Positions 1-12,402 of a stretch of 64,000 bases of DNA are shown piece after piece; the stretch's first letter is position 1, and each line of letters starts with the position of its first letter. The DNA is taken from contig JAMPIV010021250.1 in the NCBI GenBank assembly GCA_024509875.1, positions 1 through 64,000 of the forward strand, read 5' to 3'. The DNA is from Oreohelix idahoensis. Lineage: Eukaryota > Mollusca > Gastropoda > Stylommatophora > Oreohelicidae. A program made the translations under genes and the position numbers. The notes under the pieces are model-generated. The model was not told the DNA's origin and did no database searches. It saw nothing but the letters and a program-made list of their open reading frames with translations.

Positions 1-847
1 ATTAACATCCCACTTCACCATACTCCCCCCGTATTAATCGTAATTTAATTATTTTNATAATACTAATTCAATAATTATCAGAACTGCCTAATGTGAATTG
101 AAAACAAATTCAGAATTGTGTTGACGGTTCAGAAACCGAGGAAGGAATATTTCTAAAACCAAAGCCGTCGCGATGTTGTTTCAAGAGGCACTGAACTGTA
201 GTTACCTGGCCAACAGCTTGTAACTTTGGTGGGAGAAAATGTTCAGGAAAACAGTTGACCTGAGCATCAATAAGAAAAATATGTATATTTGGAATAGGTT
301 GTACAAAAGAACTGGTGAGAGATGTGACGTTACACGTTTTAGTTTTTATTTTAAATGTGCAGCAGCAGTGTATTGTGAAGGGTAAATTGATGGGATAATA
401 CACAGTGCCAAGAACAGAATTATATGACTAAAACGTTCACTCGTTATCGAAAACTCGGAATCGCTACGAACCTCTATATGGAAATCCTATGTTAAGTAGC
501 ATACTATTAAATATGCAGTAAATATATAATTAATGCCATAAACAGAATAATCGTTTTTTGAGATTTGTGCAGAAACTTCTAATACACGTAATGATGGCAG
601 TAGGTGGGCATTTTCCTTTGTAACGGTCGAGAAAATTATGATTGTGTCGATAAACTTTCATAGATTCATTAAAAAAAAAATAATAAAAAAAATTTCCCGA
701 GAAGATGTCAAGCAAAAAGTGAACAAAAGCGCAGACATCTCGGAGACAAAATAAGATGGATATATTATGATTGCTACATCCGTCCAGTTCGTGCTTCATA
801 AAATCACTTTAGAAAATGCCAGAGATGAGGGTCACCTTTTATTGCTA
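1..847. other. Unassigned AT-rich DNA
   Basis: I see no recognisable coding domain or repeat here. There is one unknown base (n) at 56. A 97-codon open frame on the minus strand (403-110) contains a possible splice donor but shows no recognisable family and no second copy in the window, so it is not called as an exon. Confidence 0.5.
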
Positions 848-1130
848 TGATAGGAAACTCTTTGCAGAGCAATACAACAGGAGACAATCTGATCACCAGA
901 AGCGTTCCCCCATCGAAGAAGTGTTTCGGGCCTGTATACTCCTTTACACTCTAAGGGGGTGGGCCAACCTGGGTCATGACTCCCAAGTGTCTTCGCCTCC
1001 TGTTGTCTTATGTAGACAATGAATCCACTCTACCTTGGTTGCAGATTTAAAACAAATCCACAATTCTGTAAGCCGGAGCAATTGTGAAAGTAACACTTTA
1101 TATGAAAACAAATTATTGCGCCACAACATA
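848..1130 (-). mobile_element. 3' tail of an RLE-type LINE (family L-D), 5'-truncated
   Basis: This stretch is the reverse complement of the 3' untranslated tails at about 16320-16620 and 44260-44480. Shared features are a block ending in a rapid sequence about aaacacttgatcga, then the gattgcctcctgttg block and the final gctctgt/aaagtttcc end. Only the non-coding tail is present, as expected for a 5'-truncated insertion. No coding sequence survives. Confidence 0.7.
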
Positions 1131-1275
1131 CCACGACTAGGGACGGACACTGACCCACCTGCGCAAAGCCAACAAGGCTTGAAGCCAATGCACGCTTGCA
1201 ACTGAAATCTACTTGCGCCCGACAACTGATATAATATACGCCGCGTGTTGCCTGTTAGTCACCGTTGTGACAGAG

Positions 1276-4200
1276 TGTAGTGGTTTTTGATGTTATGATT
1301 GTTGTTATTATATTTCCTAGTGTACTGAGTGAGGTCAGCTGTGAAGGTCCCTGAATATCTAAGGTTAGAGTGAGTTATCAGTGTACCTTTCTGCTACCAC
1401 CTTATGATCTCACTCAGACTTATTCTTGACTAGTATGTCTGATAGCTACGTCTAATGTCTAGGGTTATGCCGGTGTGGTGTGATGGTAATTTAACACTAA
1501 CACACACACATAAACAAATATTAAAGTCTATGATCAAATGAACTAACACCTGGGTTAAATTTTTATATGTAAATATTTTCTGTACAATTTTATTGGTCCT
1601 GACCTTAGTATTCTTCTGGTAAGACCTTTTCAAAATTAAAAAGAACTCAAGATATCTACAAAAAATGCAAATTTTTAACCCAAAGGGACAATTGTCCAAA
1701 CAAATACTGTTAAACTATACTAATAGTGTTACTAAAATTTTAATATTACTGGTTTCTAACACTGGATGGCTGTTTGGGATCCTTTAATCATCCCCAGTTC
1801 TTTAATACATCTTTCAATGTTTAATTCTTTAGGGAATATTTTTATTATGTTATACAAAGGTGCACTAGTCTTTGATGCTGATGAAAAGTCAGGTGCCAGA
1901 TATTATACTTATCTGGCACAACTTGAATTGTCCGTATTCTTGCTGTAAAACGATCACTTTGATACTGGCCCAATAGTAACAGGGTGGACTCTGTAGACCC
2001 CTGTCACTACTGGAAATGAAAAGACTTCTCAACTGCTTTTTACAGACATCTGGCACCGGGCTAGTGCCAGATAAAAACCCTGTAACAATGAAATAGTGTC
2101 TCTTTGTTGATATCATACTTAAACTGTTATTTCTACAAATTATAATGCATAAGAAATAAAGATCTGGGTCATATCTAATTGACCAACCCAGCGCATCCAT
2201 TACAAATTGTACCAGTGTTGTTCATATGTCTCTCCTCTAAAGGCGGCACTGCATCTGCAATAATATTGTTAATCTTTCTTTTCTTCCATACAAAAAGATA
2301 GGTGAGCCGTGTCTATTTGGCCACCTAAGAAAACATTTTTATTTCACAAAACATGTGCGTTTTACAAAACTGGCAATGGGTTATAGCATAAGTCTACCTC
2401 TAGGCCCTGCATAAATCAGCTAGGGACCTAATTACTTACTGTCGTAATGGCAGTATCCCTCACTTACATTTTTAAACAATATATATATATATATATGAAT
2501 AATTTCTGCCTTACCAAAAATTCAATGAATAAACACAGGTACGTTGATTAGCAGACTTCAGATGTACTGCCGGCTGGACTGTGATGCCTATTTTTCTTTT
2601 AGTTATATATTTAGTTACTAAGGCAAGTCACACTTCACAGAATTTCAAACGTCCTGTTCAAGGGACAGTATTATACAAATGTTGTCGAGCCTTTCAATTT
2701 TTTCAATATTTAAAAAGGCGTTGGCCAATGAGAGCGAACGACTACTTTTAAAATTTGAAAATAAAAGCGAAAACAGACTGGATATTTTGGACCTAACAAG
2801 TTTTCTCCTCACTCATTCTTAGATTTCTACTGCTAAAATATTTTTAGTGTTAAGCCATCCCATAATTTCTCTCCCCTTGTCTACCCCTCCTCCAACAGAA
2901 TACATGCTTGCTTGTCTCATTTCCAACAACGCGTTCAAAATTGTAATCGTTAGTGAATGCAAGGACGAGCGTCTGTTAATCTGTCTGCACCACCCAAAAC
3001 AGTATTTTGTCAATAACTTTCTTATTATCTGGGGAATTTTGTATTTTTAAGCATATTATTTCTCAGGAGAAGAAAAGCTATCAAATTAACTAAGTTTTAT
3101 GGTCATATCCCTAGTAATAACGAATTCCATATATTTTCCATATCAGTTTCAATTTCTAACATTACATAAACACGCCATCTCTTTCCCGCTTTTGCGTTTT
3201 TCAAAACTGAAACTACTAGTCTGTTACGTCATAAAATGGACTCTTGTGCAGCGAAAGCGCTGTCTGTGTGTTTATATATTTCCTCAGTGTGCCTATAGTC
3301 CGAAAAAGTATTGGGTTTTGCGGGGTATTTTTAAATTCTACAAAGCTTGTGACAACGTTACCAAACACCTTCTAACTGTATCGTCTCGCACTGTCGTCTT
3401 GGGTAGCTAGTCCAAGAATCTACCGCTTGACAATTTGTGGCATGTGCTCGCTCTCTTTCTCTCACTTGTATGCGTTTGTTTATGCCTCCCCTGTTTTATT
3501 CCTACTATTTTTCTTGGAACAACTAAGCTTGTCGTTTTCAAATTTTTACCGTTAACCCTTGACTGACGAGTTATAAATTCCAATACCACTGGCGCGGCAA
3601 TAAGGTTTCACACTACGTTCTTATCTCAATCCGATGACTGGCGCGGGGAAAGAACACGCGTTACAACTTTACTATTTCTACTCATATTATTTTTACTTTT
3701 ATACTTATAATTAATAATTGTATCGCTGTATCAATGTACTTTATCACACAGAGTTATGTAAATATTACATGATATCAACACGTATTGTGACTTCCACCTG
3801 TTTCCCACCTCTGTTTGCTTTTTAATATACACGTTTCGTTAACGCAGAAGGCATGCGCTTCCGCTGTCTGTCAAACTCATAATTTAACCACGCCTATTTT
3901 CTTTTTCTCTATGTCTTACAGGCATTATGAATGTTTACAAACAGACCTATTAGCTAGTCCTGAACGCTTGTAGAAAAAGAACGGGTCGTCTTTTTGTAAA
4001 TCAAGGGCGATAAGATACTAGACGTACTTTTGATAGTTAATCTGAGGAAAGGGGAGATAATCATAGTTACCCCCCACCCCCTATCCGCCTGTTCTAAACG
4101 TAATTAGATACAGCGAGAGACGCCTGATCAAATGAAGCCCGTTCGCTAGCGAATTCTGCGGTCGGCTAGAGTGTGAATAATAGTTTTGATTCAGGATTCG

Positions 4201-4339
4201 ACCGAAGAATACCCTAAATCTGGGTGAAGGTGTTATATTTAGCACGGGCGAGCGATTATCTACATATTTCATGTATATAACCCCAGCTTTTAAAATCATT
4301 TATCTAGTATGCCGCAGAATTTCAGAACATCTAGCTTCT
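1276..4339 (-). mobile_element. Long LTR of Gypsy family G-B, interrupted by element G-A
   Basis: The segment starts TGTAGTGG and matches the LTR at 53452-56350 over at least 1276-3760: same leader, the gtactgaRtgaggYcagctg block, the cttattcttgactagtatg block, and the right-hand part around ttccatatattttcc. In the 53-kb copy this start lies next to a primer-binding site, which fixes the LTR boundary and the minus orientation. No internal region or primer site lies to its left, so it is a solo LTR or a remnant. Its far end cannot be fixed because element G-A is inserted at 4340; it may continue after 12402. Confidence 0.6.
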
Positions 4340-6235
4340 TGTGATAAAATTAACCGTGATACAACGTTAAAATATCTCCAAAGATAAAATGTAGGGATAA
4401 AAACTAATGCGTAAGCTACTAGAATACATGATCGCCCACGCCGCGGGTCACCACCCGCCATGGAAATTAACTTGTTAGACGTGAAGGCAAAACATTTACC
4501 CTTGGAACGGGATGAGAACGGAGATCAAAAGGAAAAAAAATATGACTGAACACGTGCTTAAAACTAGCAAGGCTAAAAAGACGCAATTGGTGGGGAAGGA
4601 AAAAAATTCACGTCCCCAAGTTGACACAAGGTAAAGAAATCGACAAAAGGGACCTTAGCTATTATACGCAACAGTCATTTCTTGGACGCTTTTGCGATAA
4701 CTTAGTCCGTTTATTTGAATTCAGCGACAAACGCATTATAGAAGATGCTCGAAAATATTTCAAAAAACCAACTAACCTTGAAAAGTAACTTTTTCTTAAT
4801 AATAATGTTAGGAATATAAAACCTAGCTGGCCTGATGGCCCATCTTGAGCAGTGAAATAATATGCTTTCATTTATACAGACGGATAGATAATAAGAAAGA
4901 TATTGACAAAAGACTGTGTTGTTCATATCAGCGAGCGACTGCATTGAAACAAAAAATGTCCCTAATTTTCAAAAAACTGCGGCCTTGAGACTCAAGTGCT
5001 AAAATCTAGTTGGAATGAAAGAGAGGGAATGTGGTGGAGAATTGTGGCTAAAAATAACTTTAAAGGCAAAATTGTGTAGGGGACGGCAGAGTTGGTTCAA
5101 AAAACAAGTGTTTTTTTTGTGAAACGCAAGTAGAGACGGACGGACCAAGAGACAATAATACATACTTGACTGAGGTATGACTGAATTGACTTTTGGTAGG
5201 AGGTTTGAATTTGAAAAGGAAAAAAGGCGGTGATTGGCCATAGATGAACATATTATCGGCGCTCAGACGCGCATTTTTGCCATTCATCATAAGTTGTCCA
5301 GTAGTAGACACAGTAAATAATTCAGTGGTGTATTTCCCAGAAGCTAATTGAAATATTTAGAGGGACGCCATACTAAAGCCAGCAGCTCAGCTGAGTTTTG
5401 CTAGCATATAACTGTGTTCTATATTCATAATTCTGAACTGTGAGTTTTTTTTATTTGGCACCAATGTGGTGCCAAATGAGGTGTTGAATAATACAAGAGT
5501 GGACCCGTGCAGTTTATATTTTGGCAGAGCAGCCTTATATTGCCCCCAAGCACGGAGAGGTGGGGCCACCAGATTCCAGCACCAGAACTACTCAGTCAAA
5601 GATACGTGAGCGTCTGGCCTGCTGGATATTCACCAACTCAACTTATTTTCTAACACACCAATTATATTCCCATCAATAAATGGACAATGTGTAGTAGCCA
5701 TAGACAGGGAGTGATGAGGCCACCCCAACAGCACATCCATTAATCGTTCTCCCAGATAAATTACAACTATAAACAGTAGTAATATTAACTAGTCTTGTAA
5801 AAATACATATGTACACACCTTTCATTTATTATGCCATATATTCATGCATTTCATTCATAATTGCAAAACCTTTCATATGTTCTGACCAAAATAAAACCTT
5901 GGCTCAGAACAAATAAACTTAAAGAAAATTTACTATCAAAATTTTACACAGCTTGAGTTAGTTCAGTGTGTTATAACATTTTATTAATATTATTAGACTT
6001 ATTAAATATCTGTGTGTGTGTATGTAAACTACCACAACACATTACATATCAGTACCCTAGAATTTTAACGTAGCCACATTCATTAGAAAAAAAGAGATAG
6101 GTGTGAGGTCGTAGTGGTAGCAAGAAGGGCCTTCTGTAAATTCACAGCTACATTTATCTCAGGAGCCTTCACAGCTGACCTCATGCATCACACTAGGTAA
6201 TATCACAATCATACAATACCATCAAATCCACTACA
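4340..6235 (+). repeat. 5' LTR of G-A
   Basis: Starts TGTGATAAAATT and ends ATCCACTACA. It is almost identical to 10509-12402. Visible differences are single-base changes and one- to two-base indels, for example in the homopolymer near 5107 and at 4667. Such similarity implies recent insertion. Being 1.9 kb, it is long for the superfamily and contains no clear ORF. A perfect 11-bp inverted repeat lies at 5453-5477. Confidence 0.92.
5453..5477. other. Perfect hairpin inside the G-A LTR
   Basis: An 11-base arm (ATTTGGCACCA) and its exact complement enclose the 3-base loop ATG. The 3' LTR equivalent (11621-11645) has one mismatch. It could be an RNA structure near the LTR transcription unit or a protein-binding palindrome; nothing in the sequence decides which. 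Confidence 0.6.
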
Positions 6236-6240
6236 TATAT

Positions 6241-6261
6241 TGGGGTCTCTTGTCCCGGGAT
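6241..6261 (+). other. Primer-binding site of G-A
   Basis: Five bases after the 5' LTR comes TGGGGTCTCTTGTCCCGGGA. It begins with the TGG expected to pair with a tRNA CCA end. It resembles the tRNA-Pro complement used by some retroelements, but with extra bases; the tRNA identity is a guess. Element G-B has a close relative of this motif at the matching place (53427-53445), which supports the assignment. Confidence 0.65.
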
Positions 6262-6470
6262 TATTAGCTCAACAGTAATATTAGGATCTCCTGGTGGGAG
6301 AATTAAATTAGGGGAACAAATTATAAAAATTAAAAGTGTTCCTGTAAAATAAAAGTTGGTGAATCTTCACAGCCAGTGGTAGTTAATTGATTAATTAATT
6401 AATTAGAATTACTTTAGTTATTAATTGGTTAGAGATTTATCTTGCTCATTGCTAAATTGTCTAAAAAAGT

Positions 6471-8249
6471 ATGGCGGAGCTAGCCAAATTCAGATCAGCT
6501 GCTGTGCTAACGGCAAAGGATATGGGAATGGATGGTCAGGTTTTAATTCAATATGTAACGGCTGAATGTGATAAGCATATTGAACGGGAAGAAAGAAGAT
6601 TATAAAAAGAGGCCGAAAGAAAATTAGATTCTGAAAGGTTGGCTGAAGAGAAGAGGTTAGATGCTGAAAAAGAAATTAAGAGGCTGCAGATTGAGGTAGA
6701 AGAAAAACGACAGCAAAGGGAAGCAGAAGAAAAAAGATTGACTGCCGAAAGGGAGGCAGAAGAAAAAAGATTGACTGCCGAAAGGGAGGCAGAAGATAGA
6801 AGGTTGCAAAGGGAGCACGAATTACGACTAAGGGAGCTGGAGCTACAAGGCCAGGCTCCTGAAAATGGTGCCAACCCTTTTGCCTCAGATGCTACGCCCA
6901 GTCTGGGAGCCTCAACATCAGCTATGGGGTTTCATTTAGACCATTTTGTTGAAAAAGACGATGACATAGAGGGGTACCTAGGACGTTTTGAGTTATTAGC
7001 TACTACATATGGGTTAGAGAGAGAGAGGTGGAGTTTAAAGTTATCACAGGGTCTGAGAGGTACTTCTTATGAAGTCTTCGCAAAAATGAACAGAGAAGAC
7101 CAAGACAATTATGACATGTTAAAGCAGGCTTTGTTATTGAGGTACGAAAAAAATGGTGAATTTTATCGTAAGAAATTTAGAAATGCCAAACTGTTGTCTG
7201 GGGAGACATACCACCAATTCTCTGCCAGACTGGAAACCTATTTGGAGAAATGGACTGCTCTGGGGAAGACCCAAGATCTTAAAGAGATGATCATGATAGA
7301 GCAATTGAGAGAGTCCATGGCTCCAGACATGAGAAAATTTCTCATGGAACAAGGTGCAGAGAAGTTGGGGGAGGTTTTAAATGTCGCTGAGAGGTATCAG
7401 GCAGCCCAGGCAGAGGTAAGTGGTGCTAAAAAGAAGCACATAGACAATTTTAAAGCTCCACAGCAATTTAATAAATTTGATAATAGAGAACAGGGAAATA
7501 AAGGTAGGACAAACTTTGAACGGCCAAGAAATGACTACCGAGACAGAAACTCACAGTTCAATGACCAAAAATCCAATGAAAGAAAACCGTTTAACCAAGG
7601 AAAAAGATGGTGTAAATGGTGCAAGAAAGATAACCATAACACCGAATTTTGTAGAAGGAAACCTTCAAACATTGCTGCAATGAAGTCGGGGACTCAAAGA
7701 TTAAAGGTTAATCCTAATGGACAGCAGGAACCTTATCACCCCCCAGTTTGTGAGGATGTTATTTGTAATGGGGTCACCATAAGGTGCCTTTATGATACAG
7801 GTTTGGATTATGATTCAGTTGTGAAGTCTAGCTTAGTGGACCCAAGTCAGTATACCACAGAAACAGTGGAAATACAAGGGGCAACTAAGGACATACCACT
7901 CATGACACTTCCCATCGCAAGGATAACGGTGAAAACTCGCTATGTGGAAGGAGAAATCAGAGCAGCAGTGATAGATGAACCAATCTACCCTCTGATATTG
8001 GGGTGTAGATACGTCTTCTTGGGGAATCCCGAGAGACCTGTGATCATGGCGACAGTGCAGACCAGGTCACAGAAGAAGGAGGAAGAAGGTGAACCTATAA
8101 ATGCTCATCCAGAAGAGATGAGGAAGGCGCAGGCTGAGGATAGGACACTCAAGCCATGTTTTAAAAAAATTGCCCAAATGCCACACACCTCCGAGCAAGG
8201 GGGAATATTTTATGAAGGACAGATTGCTATACAGGAAGACAGGAACTAG
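6471..8249 (+). pseudogene. gag-pr: gag plus protease-like region of G-A
   Basis: Translation most likely starts at ATG 6471 (MAELAKFRSA), shared with G-B (MADLAKFRSA). An in-frame TAA at 6603 breaks the frame, after which it stays open to 8249. From 6639 the order is: a charged coiled coil (about residues 1-70); the gag capsid-like domain (about 96-255, beginning near MGFHLDHFVE); a basic linker; one zinc knuckle C-x2-C-x4-H-x4-C (about 325-338); then a segment with LYDTG (about 384-388), the position of the aspartic protease active site. Gag would form particles and bind RNA; the protease would process the polyprotein. The end overlaps the integrase frame from 8170, implying a frameshift or a mutation. 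The internal stop makes this copy non-functional unless suppressed. Confidence 0.85.
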
Positions 8250-8851
8250 ATCCACTGGTCACGGACAGTTGGTTCTTCCCAAGATATATAGGGCAAATTT
8301 AATAAGGAGCTTACATGTTGGAAAAGATGGGGACCATGAAAAAGTCGGTACCATCTGCCAAAAAGTTGCTCGCAAATACTATTGGCCCGACGTAAATGTC
8401 GATATTAAAAACTTTGTAGAAGCATGTGGCGTATTTCATGAGGGAACACCCACAAAGGGAAAACATGTGCAGGACCTAGAAACGCCACGGGGCACTCTTA
8501 GGCTTGGAAAGAAAAATTATTATACTCAGGTAGACAAAGTGCAATCGGAGCGCCCTTTTCACACCCAGTCTTCACTTGAATGGATTAACATGGCCACTAT
8601 GCGAAGAGTACAAAGAAGAAATTTTACCCAGGATAAGATGACAATCCCTCGGTCAGACTTATAAAAACTGGAAGAACAGAAAAGAGAGCGAAGATCTCTC
8701 ATAAGCAATCTAAAGTGGGGAGATAAACCCAAGAAAAAAAATTGGTAGTGGTCGATTTGTGAGTGATGATTCTAGGAAGAAAAGTCCTCACTATAGTGCT
8801 TCTAATGGAAGGGACCCGACGAGTTCCATGAAAAATAAGTATGATAAATTA
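8170..8851 (+). pseudogene. Integrase zinc-binding region followed by a spacer; catalytic core absent
   Basis: The frame 8170-8664 carries the integrase N-terminal zinc-binding pattern: SLHVGKDGDH, then KYYWPD, then EACGVFHEG. The usual final Cys of the H-H-C-C set is not in its place (CGVF). Next one expects about 150-200 residues with the D-D-E catalytic triad; instead there are about 400 bases encoding a basic, low-hydrophobicity stretch (RRVQRR; PRSDL; KLEEQKRERRSL; GSGRFVSDDSRKK), interrupted by TAA at 8662. The same spacer, in much the same order, is in G-B (51061-51440), so the loss of the core was inherited, not local. I see no similarity of the spacer to a known domain. Confidence 0.75.
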
Positions 8852-9576
8852 AAGGTCCAGATGTAGCACTATTAAGGACCTGGACAGATGAGAAGGCGGA
8901 AGAGACTGTTACCTCATCTTATCAATACGTGAACGAACTGACCACTCGTTTGAAAGCTGGATGGAAACTGGCAAATGATAATTTGAAACAAGCCAGGAAG
9001 AAACATGCAGCATATTTTAATAGGAAGGCAAAGGACAGAGAACTAGCTGTGGGAGAGAAGGTGCTGCTTCTACTACCCGGTAGCCAGAATAAATTACAAA
9101 TTGGATGGCAAGGTCCATATACGGTTCTAGAGAAGGTGTCTAGAACAAACTATAAAATTGACAAAAAGGGGAAGGAGAAAGTTTATCATGTAAACCTGTT
9201 AAAGAAGTATCTGGACAGACCACTCCAGGAAAGCACCCCCTTACTGACCTTGGCTATCGCAACTCAAATGCAAAAGGAACCACTCACCTCACATGAATAC
9301 CCATTACATCCTTGTGAAACAGCAGCACAGGTAAAAGTCAGTAAGCACCTGACTAAAAACCAGAGGGAGAGAGTTCAACAGGTTCTGGGGGAACATACAG
9401 ATGTATTAACAGATAAACCAGGCCATACAAATTTGCTACAGTATGACATGAAACTGGTAGACTCAAACCCAATCTGTATGAGAGCCTATTCTATTCCGTT
9501 CGCGAAGGAGAAGGCATTGAAGGAAGAAATAGATTATTTGTTGAAGGAGGGGATTATTTCACACAGTGAATCCTGA
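8852..9576 (+). pseudogene. Integrase C-terminal GPY module joined to N-terminal RT of G-A
   Basis: This begins with a GPDVALLRTW segment, the end of integrase cores in GPY-type Gypsy elements. It continues with the C-terminal module (VGEKVLLLLPGS, GWQGPYTVLEKV, YHVNLLKKYL) and then, in the same frame, the connection to RT (LTDKPGHTNLL, PFAKEKALKEEIDYLLKEGI). Having the integrase end and the RT start in one frame is the direct evidence for the copia-like domain order. The frame stops at 9574-9576, where a deletion has removed the RT fingers and the first catalytic motif (compare residues about 236-343 of the G-B frame). Confidence 0.85.
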
Positions 9577-10421
9577 ATAACCCATGTATCTCGAATTTCA
9601 TGGATGATATTCTCGTCGCCACAGAGACATTTGAAGAACACATTGAAGCTCTAAAAATGTTATTTAATAGGCTTAGGGAGGCGAACTTAACTGCTAGGCC
9701 AACAAAATGTTGTATTGGATGCAAAGAGTTGGAATTCTTGGGACACACTGTATATCAGGGTAACATGACCCCTGACCCCAAGAACTTGGAAAAACTGCAG
9801 AGAGCACCTAGACCACAAACAAAAAAGGACGTGCGATCATTCGTGTCGTTATGCGGATTTTACCAAAAATATATCAAAAATTTTAACTCTATATGTGCTC
9901 CTCTGACTGATCTGACTCGCAAAGGACTTCCAGTTAAAATTATTTGGACTGCGCAAAGTGAATTAGCGTTCCAAGACTTAAAGGAAAAACTCACTAGCAA
10001 GCCTATTCTCAAACTGCCTGATTTGACACAGGACTTTGTCTTAAGAACCGATGCAAGTAATGTAGGACTCGGGGCGGCTTTGTTGCAAAGATCATCTTCA
10101 CCTGATGGGGAACTGAACCCAGTCGCTTATGCAAGCCGCAAATTGAATAAGGCGGAACAAGGATATTCCACAAGCGAAAAAGAATGTTTAGCGTTAATCT
10201 GGGCAATAAAGAAGTTTCAAATCTATCTGTATGGTAGGACTTTTGTGGTCGAGACGGATCATCAGCCCCTCGTATTCTTATCTCAGGCTAAGCATGAAAA
10301 CGCAAGATTGCTGAGGTGGTCTTTATTGCTTCAACCTTATCAGTTTAGTATCCAATATATCCCAGGCAAATTGAATGTCGGTGCAGATTTCCTCAGTCGG
10401 CACCCCTGTGATCAAAATTAG
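9575..10421 (+). pseudogene. C-terminal RT and RNase H of G-A
   Basis: After the deletion junction the frame resumes at LNNPCISNFMDD, the catalytic YxDD-type box with F. It runs through the RT thumb/connection (LEFLGHTV, RSFVSLCGFYQKYI) into RNase H. The RNase H acidic residues are all visible: D in RTDAS, E in SEKECLAL, D in ETDHQP, and D in GADFLSRHP. The frame ends at TAG 10419-10421, about 75 bases before the purine tract. RNase H looks intact; RT cannot be active because the first catalytic Asp motif is deleted. Confidence 0.88.
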
Positions 10422-10497
10422 AGTAGTGGCAGGCGTGAGGAGTAATTTTATCTATGTGTATCACTGGTTTTGGAACTTGCCGTAGGCATGTTTTCAA

Positions 10498-10508
10498 GTG
10501 GGGAGATG
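10498..10508 (+). other. Polypurine tract of G-A
   Basis: GTGGGGAGATG directly precedes the 3' LTR. Purine-rich tracts at this place prime plus-strand DNA synthesis in LTR elements. Confidence 0.7.
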
Positions 10509-12402
10509 TGTGATAAAATTAACCGTGATACAACGTTAAAATATCTCCAAAGATAAAATGTAGGGATAAAAACTAATGCGTAAGCTACTAGAATACATGA
10601 TCGCCCACGCCGCGGGTCACCACCCGCCATGGAAATTAACTTGTTAGACGTGAAGGCAAAACATTTACCCTTGGAACGGGATGAGAACGGAGATCAAAAG
10701 GAAAAAATATGACTGAACACGTGCTTAAAACTAGCAAGGCTAAAAAGACGCAATTGGTGGGGAAAGGAAAAAAATTCACGTCCCCAAGTTGACACAAGGT
10801 AAAGAAATCGACAAAAGGGACCTTAGCTATTATACGAAACAGTCATTTCTTGGACGCTTTTGCGATAACTTAGTCCGTTTATTTGAATTCAGCGACAAAC
10901 GCATTATAGAAGATGCTCGAAAATATTTCAAAAAACCAACTAACCTTGAAAAGTAACTTTTTCTTAATAATAATGTTAGGAATATAAAACCTAGCTGGCC
11001 TGATGGCCCATCTTGAGCAGTGAAATAATATGCTTTCATTTATACCGACGGATAGATAATAAGAAAGATATTGACAAAAGACTGTGTTGTTCATATCAGC
11101 GAGCGACTGCATTGAAACAAAAAATGTCCCTAATTTTCAAAAACTGCGGCCTTGAGACTCAAGTGCTAAAATCTAGTTGGAATGAAAGAGAGGGAATGTG
11201 GTGGAGAATTGTGGCTAAAAATAACTTTAAAGGCAAAATTGTGTAGGGGAGGGCAGAGTTGGTTCAAAAAACAAGTGTTTTTTTTGTGTGAAACGCAAGT
11301 AGAGACAGACGGACCAACAGACAATAATACATACTTGACTGAGGTATGACTGAATTGACTTTTGGGTAGGAGGTTTGAATTTGAAAAGGAAAAAAGGCGG
11401 TGATTGGCCACAGATAAACATAATATCGGCGCTCAGACGCGCATTTTTGCCATTCATCATAAGTTGTCCAGTAGTAGACACAGTAATTCTTCAGTGGTGT
11501 ATTTCCCAGAAGCTAATTGAAATATTTAGAGGGACGCCATACTAAAGCCAGCAGCTCAGCTGAGTTTTGCTAGCATATAACTGTGTTCTATATTCATAAT
11601 TCTGAACTGTGAGTTTTTTTATTTGGCACCAATGTGGTGTCAAATGAGGTGTTGAATAATACAAGAGTGGACCCGTGCAGTTTATATTTTGGCAGAGCAG
11701 CCTTATATTGCCCCCAAGCACGGAGAGGTGGGGCCACCAGATTCCAGCACCAGAACTACTCAGTCAAAGATACGTGAGCGTCTGGCCTGCTGGATATTCA
11801 CCAACTCAACTTATTTTCTAACACACCAATTATATTCCCATCAATAAATGGACAATGTGTAGTAGCCATAGACAGGGAGTGATGAGGCCACCCCAACAGC
11901 ACATCCATTAATCGTTCTCCCAGATAAATTACAACTATAAACAGTAGTAATATTAACTAGTCTTGTAAAAATACATATGTACACACCTTTCATTTATTAT
12001 GCCATATATTCATGCATTTCATTCATAATTGCAAAACCTTTCATATGTTCTGACCAAAATAAAACCTTGGCTCAGAACAAATAAACTTAAAGAAAATTTA
12101 CTATCAAAATTTTACACAGCTTGAGTTAGTTCAGTGAGTTATAACATTTTATTAATATTATTAGACTTATTAAATATCTGTGTGTGTGTATGTAAACTAC
12201 CACAACACATTACATATCAGTACCCTAGAATTTTAACGTAGCCACATTCATTAGAAAAAAAAGATAGGTGTGAGGTCGTAGTGGTAGCAAGAAGGGCCTT
12301 CTGTAAATTCACAGCTACATTTATCTCAGGAGCCTTCACAGCTGACCTCATGCATCACACTAGGTAATATCACAATCATACAATACCATCAAATCCACTA
12401 CA
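10509..12402 (+). repeat. 3' LTR of G-A
   Basis: Near-identical to 4340-6235. It ends CCACTACA and is followed by cttct, the second copy of the target duplication. The most visible differences from the 5' LTR are at 10829, 11145, 11287, 11425 and 11488. Confidence 0.92.

Larger units (their letters stand above)
4340..12402 (+). mobile_element. Complete Gypsy-like LTR retrotransposon G-A with integrase-before-RT order
   Basis: Two direct repeats of about 1.9 kb (4340-6235 and 10509-12402) begin TG and end CA and differ at only a handful of positions. They are flanked by a 5-bp target duplication, cttct, at 4335-4339 and 12403-12407. Between them lie, in order, a primer-binding site, gag with a zinc knuckle, an aspartic-protease-like segment, the integrase zinc-binding region, a spacer, the integrase C-terminal GPY module, reverse transcriptase, RNase H, and a purine tract. 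This order (integrase before RT) is that of Gmr1-like members of Ty3/Gypsy. The coding region is broken by an in-frame stop in gag, frame breaks, loss of the integrase catalytic core, and a roughly 325-bp RT deletion. The copy is inserted in a G-B-type LTR. Confidence 0.9.

Noticed and set aside
110..403. Minus-strand 97-codon frame with a possible donor (GCCAG|GTAACT) near 202
   Set aside because: No second copy, no recognisable domain and no way to confirm the frame; kept only as a note.
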